Source of the DNA: Lasiosphaeria ovina
Taxonomy: Eukaryota > Ascomycota > Sordariomycetes > Sordariales > Lasiosphaeriaceae
NCBI GenBank assembly: GCA_033439765.1
Contig: JAULSN010000012.1
Span: 310,001-374,000, forward strand
Length of the DNA stretch: 64,000 nucleotides
Direction of reading: 5' to 3'
The position numbers and the translations under genes are program-made. This document shows, piece after piece, positions 47,601 to 57,999 of the stretch. Positions within the stretch are counted from its first letter, which is position 1, and each line of letters opens with the position of its first letter. The notes beneath the pieces were generated by a model. It saw only the letters and a program-made list of their open reading frames with translations. It was not told the origin of the DNA and ran no database searches.

Positions 47601-49417
47601 CCCCCGCCGTTCCCGAGGGCCCTCCGGCTCCTGTGGTAGATGTCAGGTCGTCCAAGAAGGACCGTCCAAAGATCAACCGCGAGGGTCCGTCATGGGGCAT
47701 GTGGACTGCAACCCCAACCAAGGATCCCAAGAAGTCATCCAAGTCCAAGCCTGAAAAAGATGCAAGTGCCAAAAAGAAGACATCTTCAACCGAGAAGGCC
47801 GAGAAACCACCATCCAAGTCTTTGGTCCCAGACAGGATAGAGAAACTGCGTACCAGGGAGCCAGCCACACCATCACGGCTCCCGAGCGTGTTCACAAGCA
47901 CGCCACCCTTGTCGCGCTCTCTGTCCAGTCGCGAGAAGCGCAACGCCGCCGGTGGCAAGTCAAGCTCACGCAGGCAATCTGTGGATATGACGGCCGGCAT
48001 CTCCAACCCTCCGCCCGAAACCGTGCCGGAAATGTCTGCCAAAGCCGCCAAGGTCCTTGGTGTGAGCACCGCAAAGTCAAACAGCAGACGTAGCAAAAAG
48101 CGTGAGTACTACCGCCCAATAGCCATCTTGGAACTCCACTAACAACCGGTAGCTTCCGACGAGGATGATGACATTGTCATGGTCGCTTCCACCGATGCCG
48201 GCCCTGTGCCGGGGTCGTCGGAACGTCGGAGATCAAAGGTATGTACACTCTTGCAATTATGTACAGGTCTAGAAGCTCACTTCTAACCCGCGTAGCAATA
48301 TCCACGAGACGATGACATTGTCATGGTCGACATGGCAGACGCAACCCCCTCCCGCCCTCCTCTGAAGCGCTCTAACTCGAGCGCCAAGAAACCATCTGGG
48401 TTTTCCTCTCTTTTCGGTGGCGTGTTCACACCGTCGAAGCCAGAACCCCGGCCTCGCAATACATACATGGCCACCGACGACGAAGGAGAAAGGCGGGCCG
48501 ATGATACACCGCCAGTCACGGATGCTGAACGAGAAGCTCGCCGCGCTGCCCGTCGCGCCCGTCGAGCCGAGAAGGAGGCTGCCGAGAAGGAGGCTGCAAA
48601 CAAGGCTGCCGCCGAAAAGTCTGCCGCCGATGCTCGCCGCGTTAAGGACGAAGCTCGCCGTGAGCGCCGCCGGAGACAAGAAGAGGACGAAGAGGCACGG
48701 AGGCAGGAAGAGAAGGAAGCTCGTCGTGCCGAGCGGCGGGCCCAACGTGCCCGGGAGGAGGCTGATCGGCGCGCTGCTGATCAAAAGGAGGCCGAGCGTG
48801 CCGAGCGTGCCGAGCGCCGAAGGCTGCGCACTGAGCGTGAGGCAGGTGATGGGGTGGCCGATCCACGCCGTGCCGCCAAGCTTGATCGACGTCGAAGCCA
48901 GAATCCCGAACAGTCAGATCAGGAAGGCGACGAGGAACGTTACCGTCGCCGAGAAGCCCGACGCACAGCCAGAGGGGCTGAAGATAGGGATAAGGAACGG
49001 AGCTCACGGCGAAGGTCCGAGCCCATCGATGACTATGTATATCCAAGCAGGTCTCGCGAAAAGACCGGGTCCTGGCCCCATTCGGGTACGTCATCGTGGG
49101 TCAAGGACCATTCCGATGCACCGCCGCCTCCGGCTGATAATTCCGGTGATCCCGGTGGTGCCCCACCCGACGCTCCCGACAACGAAGAGGCACGGCAAGA
49201 AGCCCGCAGAGCCAGGCATCGCTCCAAGTTTGCCGAGGCTGGCGGCACCGGTGCGGAAGATTACGACGAGGAACGACGACGGAGGAGACGCCGAGAGGAG
49301 AGGGAACGCCGCACCGGTTCCGACGGGAGCGATGGCCGACGCGAGAGCCGACGTAATTCCATGTTTATGGACACAACCCCGCGGAGCAGCTGGTGGAAGA
49401 AACTGACGGGGAACTGA
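41374..49417 (+). CDS. Giant lysine-rich/PE-repeat polyampholyte protein of unknown function
   Basis: I do not recognise this protein. Model join(41374..41568, 41744..48101, 48153..48238, 48296..49417), 2,586 aa. Exon 1 is the least sure; from 41744 on the frame is clear. Residues about 150-1450 contain over 20 units of the pattern D-D-x-W-G-x(4-8)-K-K-D-K-K-K-K-G-K, separated by P-E-P-E-P linkers. After that come a 90-residue Glu/Lys/Arg helix (about 1505-1595, coiled coil or single alpha helix), Pro-rich spacers, one hydrophobic Gly/Ala helix (about 1805-1820), two D-D-D-I-V-M-V motifs, an Arg/Glu/Ala-rich helix, and the ending S-S-W-W-K-K-L. There is no signal peptide and no known enzyme motif. 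It may be a scaffold or disordered condensate protein; comparison with huge low-complexity fungal proteins annotated as 'involucrin repeat' is only a possibility. Confidence 0.75.
42810..45900 (+). repeat. Intragenic degenerate repeat array (acidic-Trp plus poly-Lys units)
   Basis: The array of units of about 100-170 bp recurs through this stretch; I count about 21 units plus three or four degenerate ones further 5'. Each unit has an acidic D-D/E-D before W-G, a Ser/Thr spacer, K-K-D-K-K-K-K-G-K, and a variable P-E linker. The sense strand is very purine-rich (gaagaaggacaagaag-like), which also creates long Ser/Gly open frames on the opposite strand that are not genes. Units differ in codons, so the array is old, but the linkers (runs of gagccc/gagcct) look recently expanded. 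Confidence 0.88.
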
Positions 49418-49785
49418 CATTGCATTTTTGTAGTAAGATATCCCAACCCAGCATTCTAAGATGGATTTGACATGTATTATACATGGTCACGGGCGCCGGG
49501 TGTTCAAAAGGCGGAATGTGCTGCATTTGGTTAGCTGGTTGTGGCTGTTAAGATTTTTTGTTGTGTCGGAGCTAGGATTCGCGCAAATTGCATCTGTATC
49601 TATTTCATTTTGGATAGACTTGGCAACCCCGTAACGGTTGGCATCTATCGGGAGTTGGGATACCCAGTGTGCCAATGTGCTCCTGTTATTCGGGTTTGGT
49701 ACGGTGGCTTGGGTCGCGTGAGGGGCACGATTTTGTAGTTTTCTTTCCGTATTCGGCTCTTCGTTTTCTCCGGCATCATTACAGT

Positions 49786-49823
49786 AGGTATATATATGTG
49801 TATATGTGTGTGTGTGTGTGTGC
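49786..49823. repeat. TA/TG dinucleotide microsatellite
   Basis: A run of TA and then TG units (tatatatatgtg, then about nine TG units), ending in CG repeats, lies 3' of the giant gene. Confidence 0.85.
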
Positions 49824-50227
49824 GCGCTTTGAATAATACATGTCAGTTAGATGAATGGTCAACCTACAACAACTGTAGTTGAATAAGGCCACTTTGATTA
49901 GCACGATAATGGCGTACTTTCTTGTAACAACTCGCTAGTTAGTATGATGATGACTATTAAACATTAAAACTTCTAGCTATCTTTCGATGTCGATTAAGTT
50001 AGACGTGAGCGATACACAGATCTCCCACCGGTGACCGTAATGTCGGGCCGGGTTTGACAAGCTGGCTGGCTACAGTATCTCGCATAGTAGTAGGCCTTAT
50101 GAGAAGAGATGAAATGGGGTTTATCGACAAACTCTTTCGAGCGATCAAGCAACCTTATTTCTGTAGCAGGGTATATGAAGCGCTGTAAAACATGGAGGAA
50201 GCAGCTTTAACCAGTTCACACAGTCAT

Positions 50228-50325
50228 CTGTGTGTGGTGTAGCGGGTGACGTTTAGGTAGAGTAGAAGTTAACTCGCCGCCCTCCCACTGCTAGGCGGAA
50301 ACTCGGGTGCAAATCCCGACCTAAG
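50228..50325 (+). other. tRNA-like sequence with A- and B-box matches (SINE or tRNA relic)
   Basis: TGGTGTAGCGG at 50235-50245 matches the A-box consensus TRGYnnARnnG. GGTGCAAATCC at 50306-50316 matches the B-box GGTTCRANNCC with one mismatch, and it sits in a perfect 5-bp T-arm stem (tcggg/cccga) around a 7-nt loop. The ends flanking the boxes do not pair as an acceptor stem and there is no clean anticodon loop, so it is not an intact tRNA gene. A tRNA-derived SINE fragment or a decayed tRNA copy fits better. Confidence 0.35.
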
Positions 50326-52054
50326 CAATTCGAGTCACGTTGGTGGCTCTTATTTTTGGCCCTCACAATCGCTCTCTTTCCATTCCACCGTGTCGTATCG
50401 AGGCCGCCTGACCCGAAAAAGGAGAAAAAACAACGTTGCTTCGGCAGCGGCGACAATGACGAGATCTCGAATTTGAAGTTGGGCTCTCTTCAACATTCGC
50501 CAGACCAGAATGCTCCCAATATCCGAACGAATCTTGCCTATGCGGGTTACACTCCGTGCAAAGTTCTGTCGAGGGGTTGCCATGTTGTTGCGATAGATCG
50601 GCCTCTTCCTCCGTTGCCCCTAACTTCCCAAATTTTCACTCCTCTCACCACCGGGAGCCAAGCTTAATCAAGACAAACAGGGCGAGGTAAAAGGCGACAA
50701 GTCCCTGCGACCAAACTACTAGCTGCCACCGCCGTTGCAGGGGCATATGAGTACAAATTCACCACCAAGGCATCGAGCAAAGAGAGGGAGCCTGGAACAT
50801 ATAATCCGATCAAAAATAACAAAACCAAGAGACCGGCGAGGTTAATCCCTGCTGCAATACCCATCCGTATGGTAGCGGCAGTGGTTCCTGCGAGAGTAAC
50901 TGGAAGCACAGGCTGGATGCGGGCCTCTTCTATGGGAAACCCACTGAGGTCATCTCCATGCCGGCATTCAATGGTAAAGCCAATATTAACCGCTATTCGG
51001 CGGTAGTTCCAACGACAACTAAAACCATATGGAAGAGAGCAAAAGCGAAACCTAGAAGTCACTGAACCCGTATATTTCGGCCTACTGGGCGGAGGAGCGT
51101 GGGACAAGCCAGAAAGAACAGCAGATCATGTAAAAACCCAACAGGGCCAAATCTTTCTCCAGGGCGAATCTCGACATTCATGGGATTAGGGTCAGCGGAG
51201 ACTTTTCCGGGCCACTACATCTAGACGCGGAAGGGGGCTGCGCCGGGAGCGGAGGGCATCTATCAGTGTGATGTTGAAGCTTGAAGCCAAGAGCAAGGCA
51301 GGGAGCCATCCGCCACAACGTTCCTCTCAGTCTCGGGGATGTCCATTGCAAAGGGGACAAGCCAGGCAATCCAAAATATCAGACAGAACCAAAAGATGGT
51401 CCTTCAGCCAAGACGCTCTGCGAATATCCCGCCGAGCGATGTCGATTCCTGCGCCATGTTCTAGAAAGCCAGCGGATTCGCACGTGACCAGCCAATATGG
51501 ATTGGTCGGTTACCTGGTTGCCTGGGTTCACCGCTGGGTGGCCTTTGAAAAAGCACAGGCCAACGGTTGATGATCCAATTCCGACGCCAACTCCTGGTGC
51601 AGACGGTGCGATACGTATGCACGGTGTACTATGTAAGGTAATGGATGTGCGGTGTCGGTACGCAAGTAAGGTATCTACAATTCAACGGAATTCGGAATAT
51701 ACTACGGAATACAGAGTACATAGAACCCCAAATACTCACGATACGGAATACATACACTCACATGTACTTAACGTATTCCGTAACGCTGAATATTGGGTCA
51801 TGTAAGGATACGGATACCTTACCGACAAACCACACTAAGGTATCCGTACGTAACTTTGGTTGCTGCTTATCTACCTACCTAAGTTTACACACCCCCTGCA
51901 GGTGCTTTTATTAGCCACGTTTGTGTCATCGGAAATCGGAAATCGAACATGTGTTTAACACCGACAGAGGCGACATACATCCTCAATCTCAGCTCCCACC
52001 TCGTTAAGTAACTTCGTCGGGGCGAAGCCAGCTCCAAGTTCCGCATCGGCCACA

Positions 52055-53278
52055 ATGGCCGACCTAACAACGGCATTTGACGCCCTTCTAGCAGGGCACG
52101 AGACCCCCCCAACGAAACGCTTTAACTTGGACACGACTGGCGAGTTTCTCAAGGAAGCATACCGGATAGTGAGCCATCCCGTCACCCCCCTCTCGTTGCC
52201 CTCGGACCAGGGAGGCGTGTCGCTAACACGCCCACTCTCGCGGTTCTTAGAGCTCGCTAGTTGCACGATTACATGACGAGCTGCGAAACCTTCGTCAGGC
52301 CTACCTCTCAACGGCGGCTCCGCGCAAGACACATCTCCGTCCCGCAAGCCATGCGAACCCTGCACACCCGCCAAGCCCTGTCCGTCTGACGGAACGGGAC
52401 CGTGAAGAGATCGATGCCAATGCCAAGATGACACTCCGGGACCTCAATGCCCGCATTCGCGCTCTCGAGGACGCCGAGAAGCTGCGCCAGAGCACAGAGA
52501 CGGCGTTGCTTCAAAAGAAATATGCCCGCGCTCTGGGGGCGTTGGGATCATGGGCGGCCGGGGGCGGCGCGCTTGGCACGGGAAAGAGTAACGAGCAGGT
52601 CGCAGCTGAGGCCGTCACTCGCCAGCTTGGAGCACATAGGGAGAGTGTCATCTGGTTTCTGAGGCAGCGTCTACAGGAGACGGCAAGGACGCAGCAGATA
52701 ATGATGGAGACTCGCCTGAGGAGAGAAGTGGAGAAGAATAGAAGCGTGCTTGCCAAGGCCCGCGGATCTTCCCTGCTGGCAGGAAGGGATACGGGCGACC
52801 TGAGCCTGGGAAAGGCTATACCTACTACTCTGATCGGCAGCAGTACTCGTCTCCCGGGCGAGGAAGGGGAGAAGAGGTTGCCTCCGGATGGCCTCACGGA
52901 CGAACAGAGGCAGTTGTTCGAGAAAGGCAACCAGGACATGCTCAAGCACTTCGAGAGCACGTTGGACAAAGTAAGGTAAGGTCGCAGCTTGTGTTCCCAG
53001 AGAACTATTGCACCTCCATTGCTAATTCACAGATTAGGACGGCCGAGAAGTCTCTTGTCGAAATTTCAGAGCTCCAAAATGTGCTCGTAAACAATCTGGA
53101 CACCCAGTCGGTACATATCGACCAGCTGGTGGCCGAGTCCCTCGAAACAACAGAGGGTATCGGTAAAGGAAATAAAGAGCTCAAAAAGAGCGCCGCGAGA
53201 ACCAGTCCCGCTCGATACACTTTCTTTGCTGCCGCAGGACTGTGTACCCTGCTTGTCGTCTGGGATCTACTAATATAG
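52055..53278 (+). CDS. UFE1: ER SNARE UFE1 (syntaxin-18 family)
   Basis: UFE1 is the ER target SNARE (Qa) for Golgi-to-ER retrograde vesicles and homotypic ER fusion, working with SEC20, USE1 and SEC22. Model join(52055..52168, 52251..52970, 53033..53278), 359 aa. The N-terminus M-A-D-L-T-T-A-F-D-A-L-L is the syntaxin-18 N-terminal type. The middle contains long helices with Arg/Glu heptads. The SNARE helix carries the zero-layer Gln in L-D-T-Q-S-V-H-I-D-Q-L, and the protein ends in one C-terminal membrane anchor (Y-T-F-F-A-A-A-G-L-C-T-L-L-V-V-W-D) with almost nothing beyond it. Intron 2 is placed so that exon 3 starts I-R-T-A-E-K-S. The alternative donor four nt downstream breaks the frame. 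Confidence 0.88.
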
Positions 53279-53535
53279 TACCAGAAACGACAGTATTTGG
53301 ATGCGCCCATTACCCTTTAGCTGGCTTGGAACGGACGACGTGGAATTGTCGACGTAATGTCGCTGTTGTACATCTTAATACATAAACAATCAAGCAATGT
53401 TATTATGTCCAAGACAATGCAGTCGCGGCTGGCGATACTAGAATAATCCATCTCACACGAGTACGTCTTTAGCAGTTGAGCCTTTCGGCTAGGTTTATTC
53501 TATCATAGCGAATGCTCCATCTAATCAGCCGGGTT

Positions 53536-55038
53536 CTAGGTCTCTCGGACAACTTTATCAACAGCTCGAGCGAAGTAATCCACATTCCTCGTGTTAAGCC
53601 CGGCCATACTGATGCGCCCGTTTTTGGTCATGTACACGTGGGACTCGTCTCTGAGCTTTACGACCTGTGCCTCGCTGAGTCCGGTGAAGCTAAACATGCC
53701 AATCTGGTCCGTGATATGATTCCAAGTACCGGGAGTGCCTAGCTCATCGAACTTGGCTTTCAACGCCTGACGCATGGCAATGATTCGCCCAGACATGGTG
53801 CGGAGATTCTCCTGCCACTCGGCAAACAAAGCCTTGTCATTAAGAACCGTGGATGCGATGCGGGCGCCATAGATTGGCGGGTTACTGATCTCGGAGCGCT
53901 GCAAAATAGCAAGTTGAGAAGCCACGCGGGTTGTAGTTCCAGCCGTTTCAGGCGACGGCGCCGCCACGAAGTGGAAGCAGCCAGCTCGCTCGCCATACAA
54001 CCCAAAGTTTTTGGCAAAGGACTGGGCAATAAGAAGTTCAAAGCCCTGCTCAACAAAAAAGCGAATGGCGCCAGCGTCGCGATCCAGATCGCCTGAAGCA
54101 AAGCCTTGGTAGGCGCAGTCGAAGAAGGGGAAGTGCTTCTTGGCCGCCATGACGCTGGCAATCTCGCGCCATTGGTCGGTGGTGGGATCAACTCCAGTTG
54201 GGTTGTGCGCGCAGGCATGCAATAAGATGATGCTATGCTCGGGGGCGTCTGCCAAAGCTCTCTTCATGCCTTCAATGTCCAGGCCCCTGGTTTCCTTGTG
54301 GAAGTACGGGTAGGTGGCAATGGGGAGGCCAACGTTGGTGAATATCTGGTTGTGGTTTGCCCAGGTCGGGTTGCTCAGATAGACAGTGCGGTTGGCGCCA
54401 TGGATCTTGTAGAATCTGGCCAGAAATAGGGCGCCAAGGTGGACCGCACCCGTGCCCGAGATAGTCTGCACTGAGGCAACACGTTTCTCGGAAATTGTCG
54501 GCGCCGAGGTGCCAAGAAGCAGCTCGGCTGCCTTTCTGGTGAACGATGCAAGTCCGGCAATAGGGAGATATTCGTGGTTCAGGTCGGGATCGTTGCGGAG
54601 AATCTCATCTGCCTGTTGGCTCGGTGGCACATTCACCAGCGTTAGCCCGGGCCCGATTCCGGAGGGTGAAGGGTACAGGGGTGGCACAGAGAGCGAGGCT
54701 ACGCAACGGGTCTCAGGTGGTTGTTTTGTGCTGCCCAGGTCTCTGGGGAAAATCGATGGGATCGAGTGTTTATTTGTTGAGTCCCACCTTCTTGACGACT
54801 GGAAGAACCCAGGGCTTCGCGTTGTCATCGCGGTACGCTCCAATTCCCTCGAAGGCGAAAGTCAGCATACAATGGCAAGGGCCCCACGGGTCGGGACGTA
54901 AGCGTTGCTGCAACTCACTAGATCAACCTTGTCCGGGCTTGTGTCCGCCTTGCAGGCCCTCATCAGCCCAAAGAGAGGGTCTTCAGGGGCCTGAGGGACC
55001 GCCTCGGGCGGGAAACTTGTTGTCGATGCTGACGCCAT
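53536..55038 (-). CDS. AAT2: Aspartate aminotransferase (cytosolic class)
   Basis: This PLP enzyme interconverts aspartate plus 2-oxoglutarate and oxaloacetate plus glutamate. Model complement(join(53536..54612, 54788..54847, 54919..55038)), 418 aa. Motifs in order: G-I-G-A-Y-R-D (substrate region), E-Y-L-P-I-A-G, S-G-T-G-A-V-H-L-G (PLP phosphate), H-A-C-A-H-N-P-T-G, the aspartate that binds the pyridine nitrogen in F-D-C-A-Y-Q-G-F, and the PLP lysine in S-F-A-K-N-F-G-L-Y-G-E-R, then G-M-F-S-F. I start at the ATG at 55038. An in-frame ATG at 55119 would add 27 Ser-rich residues. There is no clear presequence, so I favour the cytosolic over the mitochondrial form. The short second exon (60 nt) gives A-Y-R-D-D-N-A-K-P-W, fully conserved. 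Confidence 0.92.
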
Positions 55039-56098
55039 GTGGTTTGCGATGCTATGAAGCCGAGAGAAGGAGGGTGAAAAAGAAGGTGGTGACGATGAAG
55101 AAGTGGTGTCAGACCCCATTTTTAAAGCTCCTGCTGCGACTGACTTGGCTGTGAGCTGTTTCCACACCCCTGCAGACGACAGCTGACTGTTTGTTGGTCG
55201 TACTAGGTAGCGTTATGTTCTGCACCACCCTCATGCGTCTGCAGCCACCAACATCAGCAGGCGATTGATTCGTTTGAGTCGCAACTGCTGTCTTTTGCCT
55301 TTAGCCTGATCGGAAGTGCGGCGATGAACAGCAACGTCTCGCCCGCCCTGCAAAACGAAAGGCAATTCGATCAGACTCGATTTTCGATTGTGTAAAGCAA
55401 AATATCAGGTTCTCGACATTAGGAATTACACGGTAGCCAAAGGAAAGCTGTGTTGTTACCAGCCATCTAGCTTGGGAACTAGAACGAGCGGACTAGCTCC
55501 TTTATTCTCCAAGTGTTCGGCAAACTAACAGCTGACGTGCTCCAAATCGGGCGGCACGTGAAGAAGCAAGGCTCCCGAGGCCGAGGCAGTCAACAGCCAG
55601 CAGCAACCACCAACTTGTTCCAAAACGGGCATGGAGACTCTTCGCTAGTGTGCATCGGATCAGGAGATCTACGACGAATCGAGAGGGATTATTACGGAGT
55701 ACGGATGCATACAACGTGGGACGCCTGTGTGATGGGCGAAGCCACCTCCATCTAAACTTAATAGGTCTTGGCGGTGTATGTCTCGGTTTACAATCTGAAG
55801 CAGTATGCACCCCTCGAGTGCTTTCGCAAATATGAAGCACCCGAGATACCTACGGATACATAAGTTAGAAATATATAAGTGTTTCGCAATAACGCTGGGT
55901 TTTATTATAAAGTAAAGTACGGATATACTCTGTTGTAATGATACACTAGAACAATGCCTTGCACATACATTAACCAGTCTAGGTAGACGACATAGCCACC
56001 AAGAATTAGAGTCTACATCTGCTGGTTAGAGATTGCTCCTCTACTTCTTTGTAACTAGGTCTTGCCCTTACAGACTGAGGAAAGGCAAGCTTTAACAT
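55039..56098. other. Intergenic, aspartate aminotransferase promoter and MITE left flank
   Basis: This includes the AAT promoter and one TACGGAGTA motif (55693-55701). From 55840 the sequence turns AT-rich towards the MITE. No gene is supported. Confidence 0.5.
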
Positions 56099-56101
56099 CT
56101 A

Positions 56102-56354
56102 TAATCCAATCCCTGAATGTTTATTAGCGGGGGACTTTCCAAGATTTGAAAGGCCCTTAATACCTCACGGCTCGCCGTAAAGGTTTTTCGTCGAGGGAGG
56201 TAAAAGCTATTAGAATCCTTATTTAAAATCTTATAGGCCCTATCTCTTCTCCAAAATATAGAGGGCTTGTCTTCGCCGGTATCTAGTATATTTCTGGGCT
56301 GTAACATTTATTCTGTCCAAGTACCCCGCCAACAAACATTCAGGGATTGTATTG
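56102..56354. mobile_element. Short MITE (about 253 bp) with TA target duplication
   Basis: Near-perfect terminal inverted repeats of about 31 bp (56102-56132 and 56324-56354) start yAATmCAATCCCTGAATG and run into a shared G-rich stretch. The two arms differ mainly by A/G transitions. Both ends abut TA (56100-56101 and 56355-56356), as expected for a Tc1-mariner type insertion. The inside has only an accidental minus-strand frame of 72 codons. It is not related by eye to the ends of the pogo element at 15 kb. Confidence 0.75.
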
Positions 56355-56357
56355 TAG

Positions 56358-56747
56358 GGCGCTCTCTAATAACTACTGAAATATCTGATCGTGGATGCTC
56401 CATAGGAATTATGTTGATGTTGGAAATCTTGAGCGGACGCAGCAACGTTGTGCACGTGTAAATGGACATGTTTCAAGTTCTTCCGTGTCCACTGCTCATC
56501 GCCCTGTAACATGGAAAGGAAAGTTGGCGGCTCCAGCAATTGCCCCACGCGGGGAGATGATTCGCATTTCGGCGCGGCCTTGGCAGCCCGTGGGCCTGTG
56601 GCTTTACAGTAATGCGCCTACACCCCCCACTCGCCATAATTTCTGCCGGGCGGACAATACTTCAACTTCACGAATACTGCGTGTGTTGGAACTTGGCGAC
56701 AAGCACTCCCCGACGAAACTCGCGGCCACGGAATCTCACTATTAAAA
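56358..56747. promoter_or_regulatory. Upstream region of RRP1
   Basis: This 390-bp stretch between the MITE and the RRP1 start codon must hold its promoter. I see no distinctive motif. Confidence 0.45.
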
Positions 56748-57688
56748 ATGGCGTCCCAAGAGAGGAGCATGTCATTCATAAAGAACCTTGCCTCGAGCGG
56801 TATGTCGAATCATCCTGCCCCAGAAAGAGTAAAACCATGACGGGTCGCCTCCGAGCAACGCAAAAATGGCCGACGCGGTTGACTGACAGGAGGTGACCTC
56901 ACCCAAAAGACCGCAAGATTCGCACGTCCGCCCTCGCTTCCCTACACAATTTCCTTTCCGCCCGCCAAGTTGCCTCGACTCTTGGGCCGCTGGATGTGCT
57001 AAAACTCTGGAAGGGTCTCTTCTTTGCGTTATGGATGTGCGATCGGGCTATTCCACAACAAAACTTGTGCAATGAGCTCGCCGACTTGATCCATATTTTG
57101 CCGCGCGATGCCACAGTCCCCTGGCTACGAGGCTTTTGGGCCACCATGTCCCGCGAATGGACCAGCATTGACGTGCTGCGAATGGAGAAGTTCTTGCTGC
57201 TCGTGAGGCGAGTTGTCGGGGCTGGCTTTCAGTGGATGAAGGCAGAGCCCAGAAGCAACAAAGATGGCGGCATTGTGTGGAGCACAGACAGGGTGGACAA
57301 CATCCTGGGCCTTCTAGGCGAGTGGCCCTTCGTACTTGACGAGGACGCTCGGCCGAGCCGCGAACAGGATCCGCTAGTGCCACAGAAAGTCCCGGTGGGC
57401 CTAAAGCTACATGTTCTGGATATTTGGGTTGATGAGGCAGAGAAGGCGGGCTTGCTAGATGGAAGCGATCAGAAGGCAAGTGAGATCCTTCAACGAATCT
57501 CCAATCAGGTGGACATTTTGGAACAGGGCACCACCAGTCCTGCCGTACGAATTCGATCCAAAGAGTCCCTAGCCGACGGACGCCTCCCGGGGAACAAAAG
57601 AGGTGCTACCTCTGGGGCCGTGGTCGATGAAGAGATTGACACAATAGATGTCGGGGATGGAGGGAGCTGGGATGGTTTTGAGGATTAG
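56748..57688 (+). CDS. RRP1: Ribosomal RNA processing protein 1 (NOP52 family)
   Basis: RRP1 is a nucleolar pre-60S assembly factor needed for 27S pre-rRNA processing. Model join(56748..56799, 56910..57688), 276 aa (yeast 278). Exon 1 gives M-A-S-Q-E-R-S-M-S-F-I-K-N-L-A-S-S. The intron uses an AAAAG acceptor so that the protein continues D-R-K-I-R-T-S-A-L-A-S-L. Other acceptors in the region lead to a different frame that ends quickly. Family signatures follow: L-K-L-W-K-G-L-F-F-A-L-W-M-C-D-R, P-W-L-R-G-F-W-A-T-M-S-R-E-W, L-D-V-L-R-M-E-K-F, and V-P-V-G-L-K-L-H-V-L-D-I-W-V-D-E. The C-tail is acidic and ends W-D-G-F-E-D. Confidence 0.92.
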
Positions 57689-57999
57689 TGGACTAGTCTA
57701 CTTCTTCAGCGAAGATATTCCATTTACCTCAATCGCTTCGTGGGAAATATTGCAGTGAAGCCTGTCTAATTTCCGATGATATGGGAGGATATGGCGATTA
57801 CAAATAATGAATATCCGGATATCCCGTCAAGCTTGTGTCTCTGCCTCTCATGCATACAAATATAACTACTTGTTGGTCTAAATAACGAGTCTGAGCGCCG
57901 GAACCATATAACGAGACAATCAACTGGCCAAGAGCGCTACTAAAGACATTGGTATCGTACACAGAAAAGGAACACTTCAATCCGTCTTGCGGGCCCCTC
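57689..57999. other. Intergenic, convergent 3' regions
   Basis: The 3' regions of RRP1 (plus) and the sphingosine kinase gene (minus). I see nothing else. Confidence 0.5.

Larger units (their letters stand above)
49418..52054. other. Intergenic region of 2.6 kb, giant repeat gene to UFE1
   Basis: This holds a dinucleotide repeat, a tRNA-like element (listed separately), and at 51600-51860 a cluster of acggaata/tattccgt steps. A minus-strand frame at 50664-51107 has a hydrophobic run but no ATG at its start and no recognisable domain; I do not call it. Confidence 0.5.

Noticed and set aside
41744..49417. Giant repeat protein as leashin or another named scaffold
   Set aside because: Size and repeats are suggestive, but I see no conserved leashin segment, so a name would be invented.
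50664..51107. Minus-strand frame with a hydrophobic run
   Set aside because: No ATG at its start, no family resemblance; the only ATG gives a very short product.
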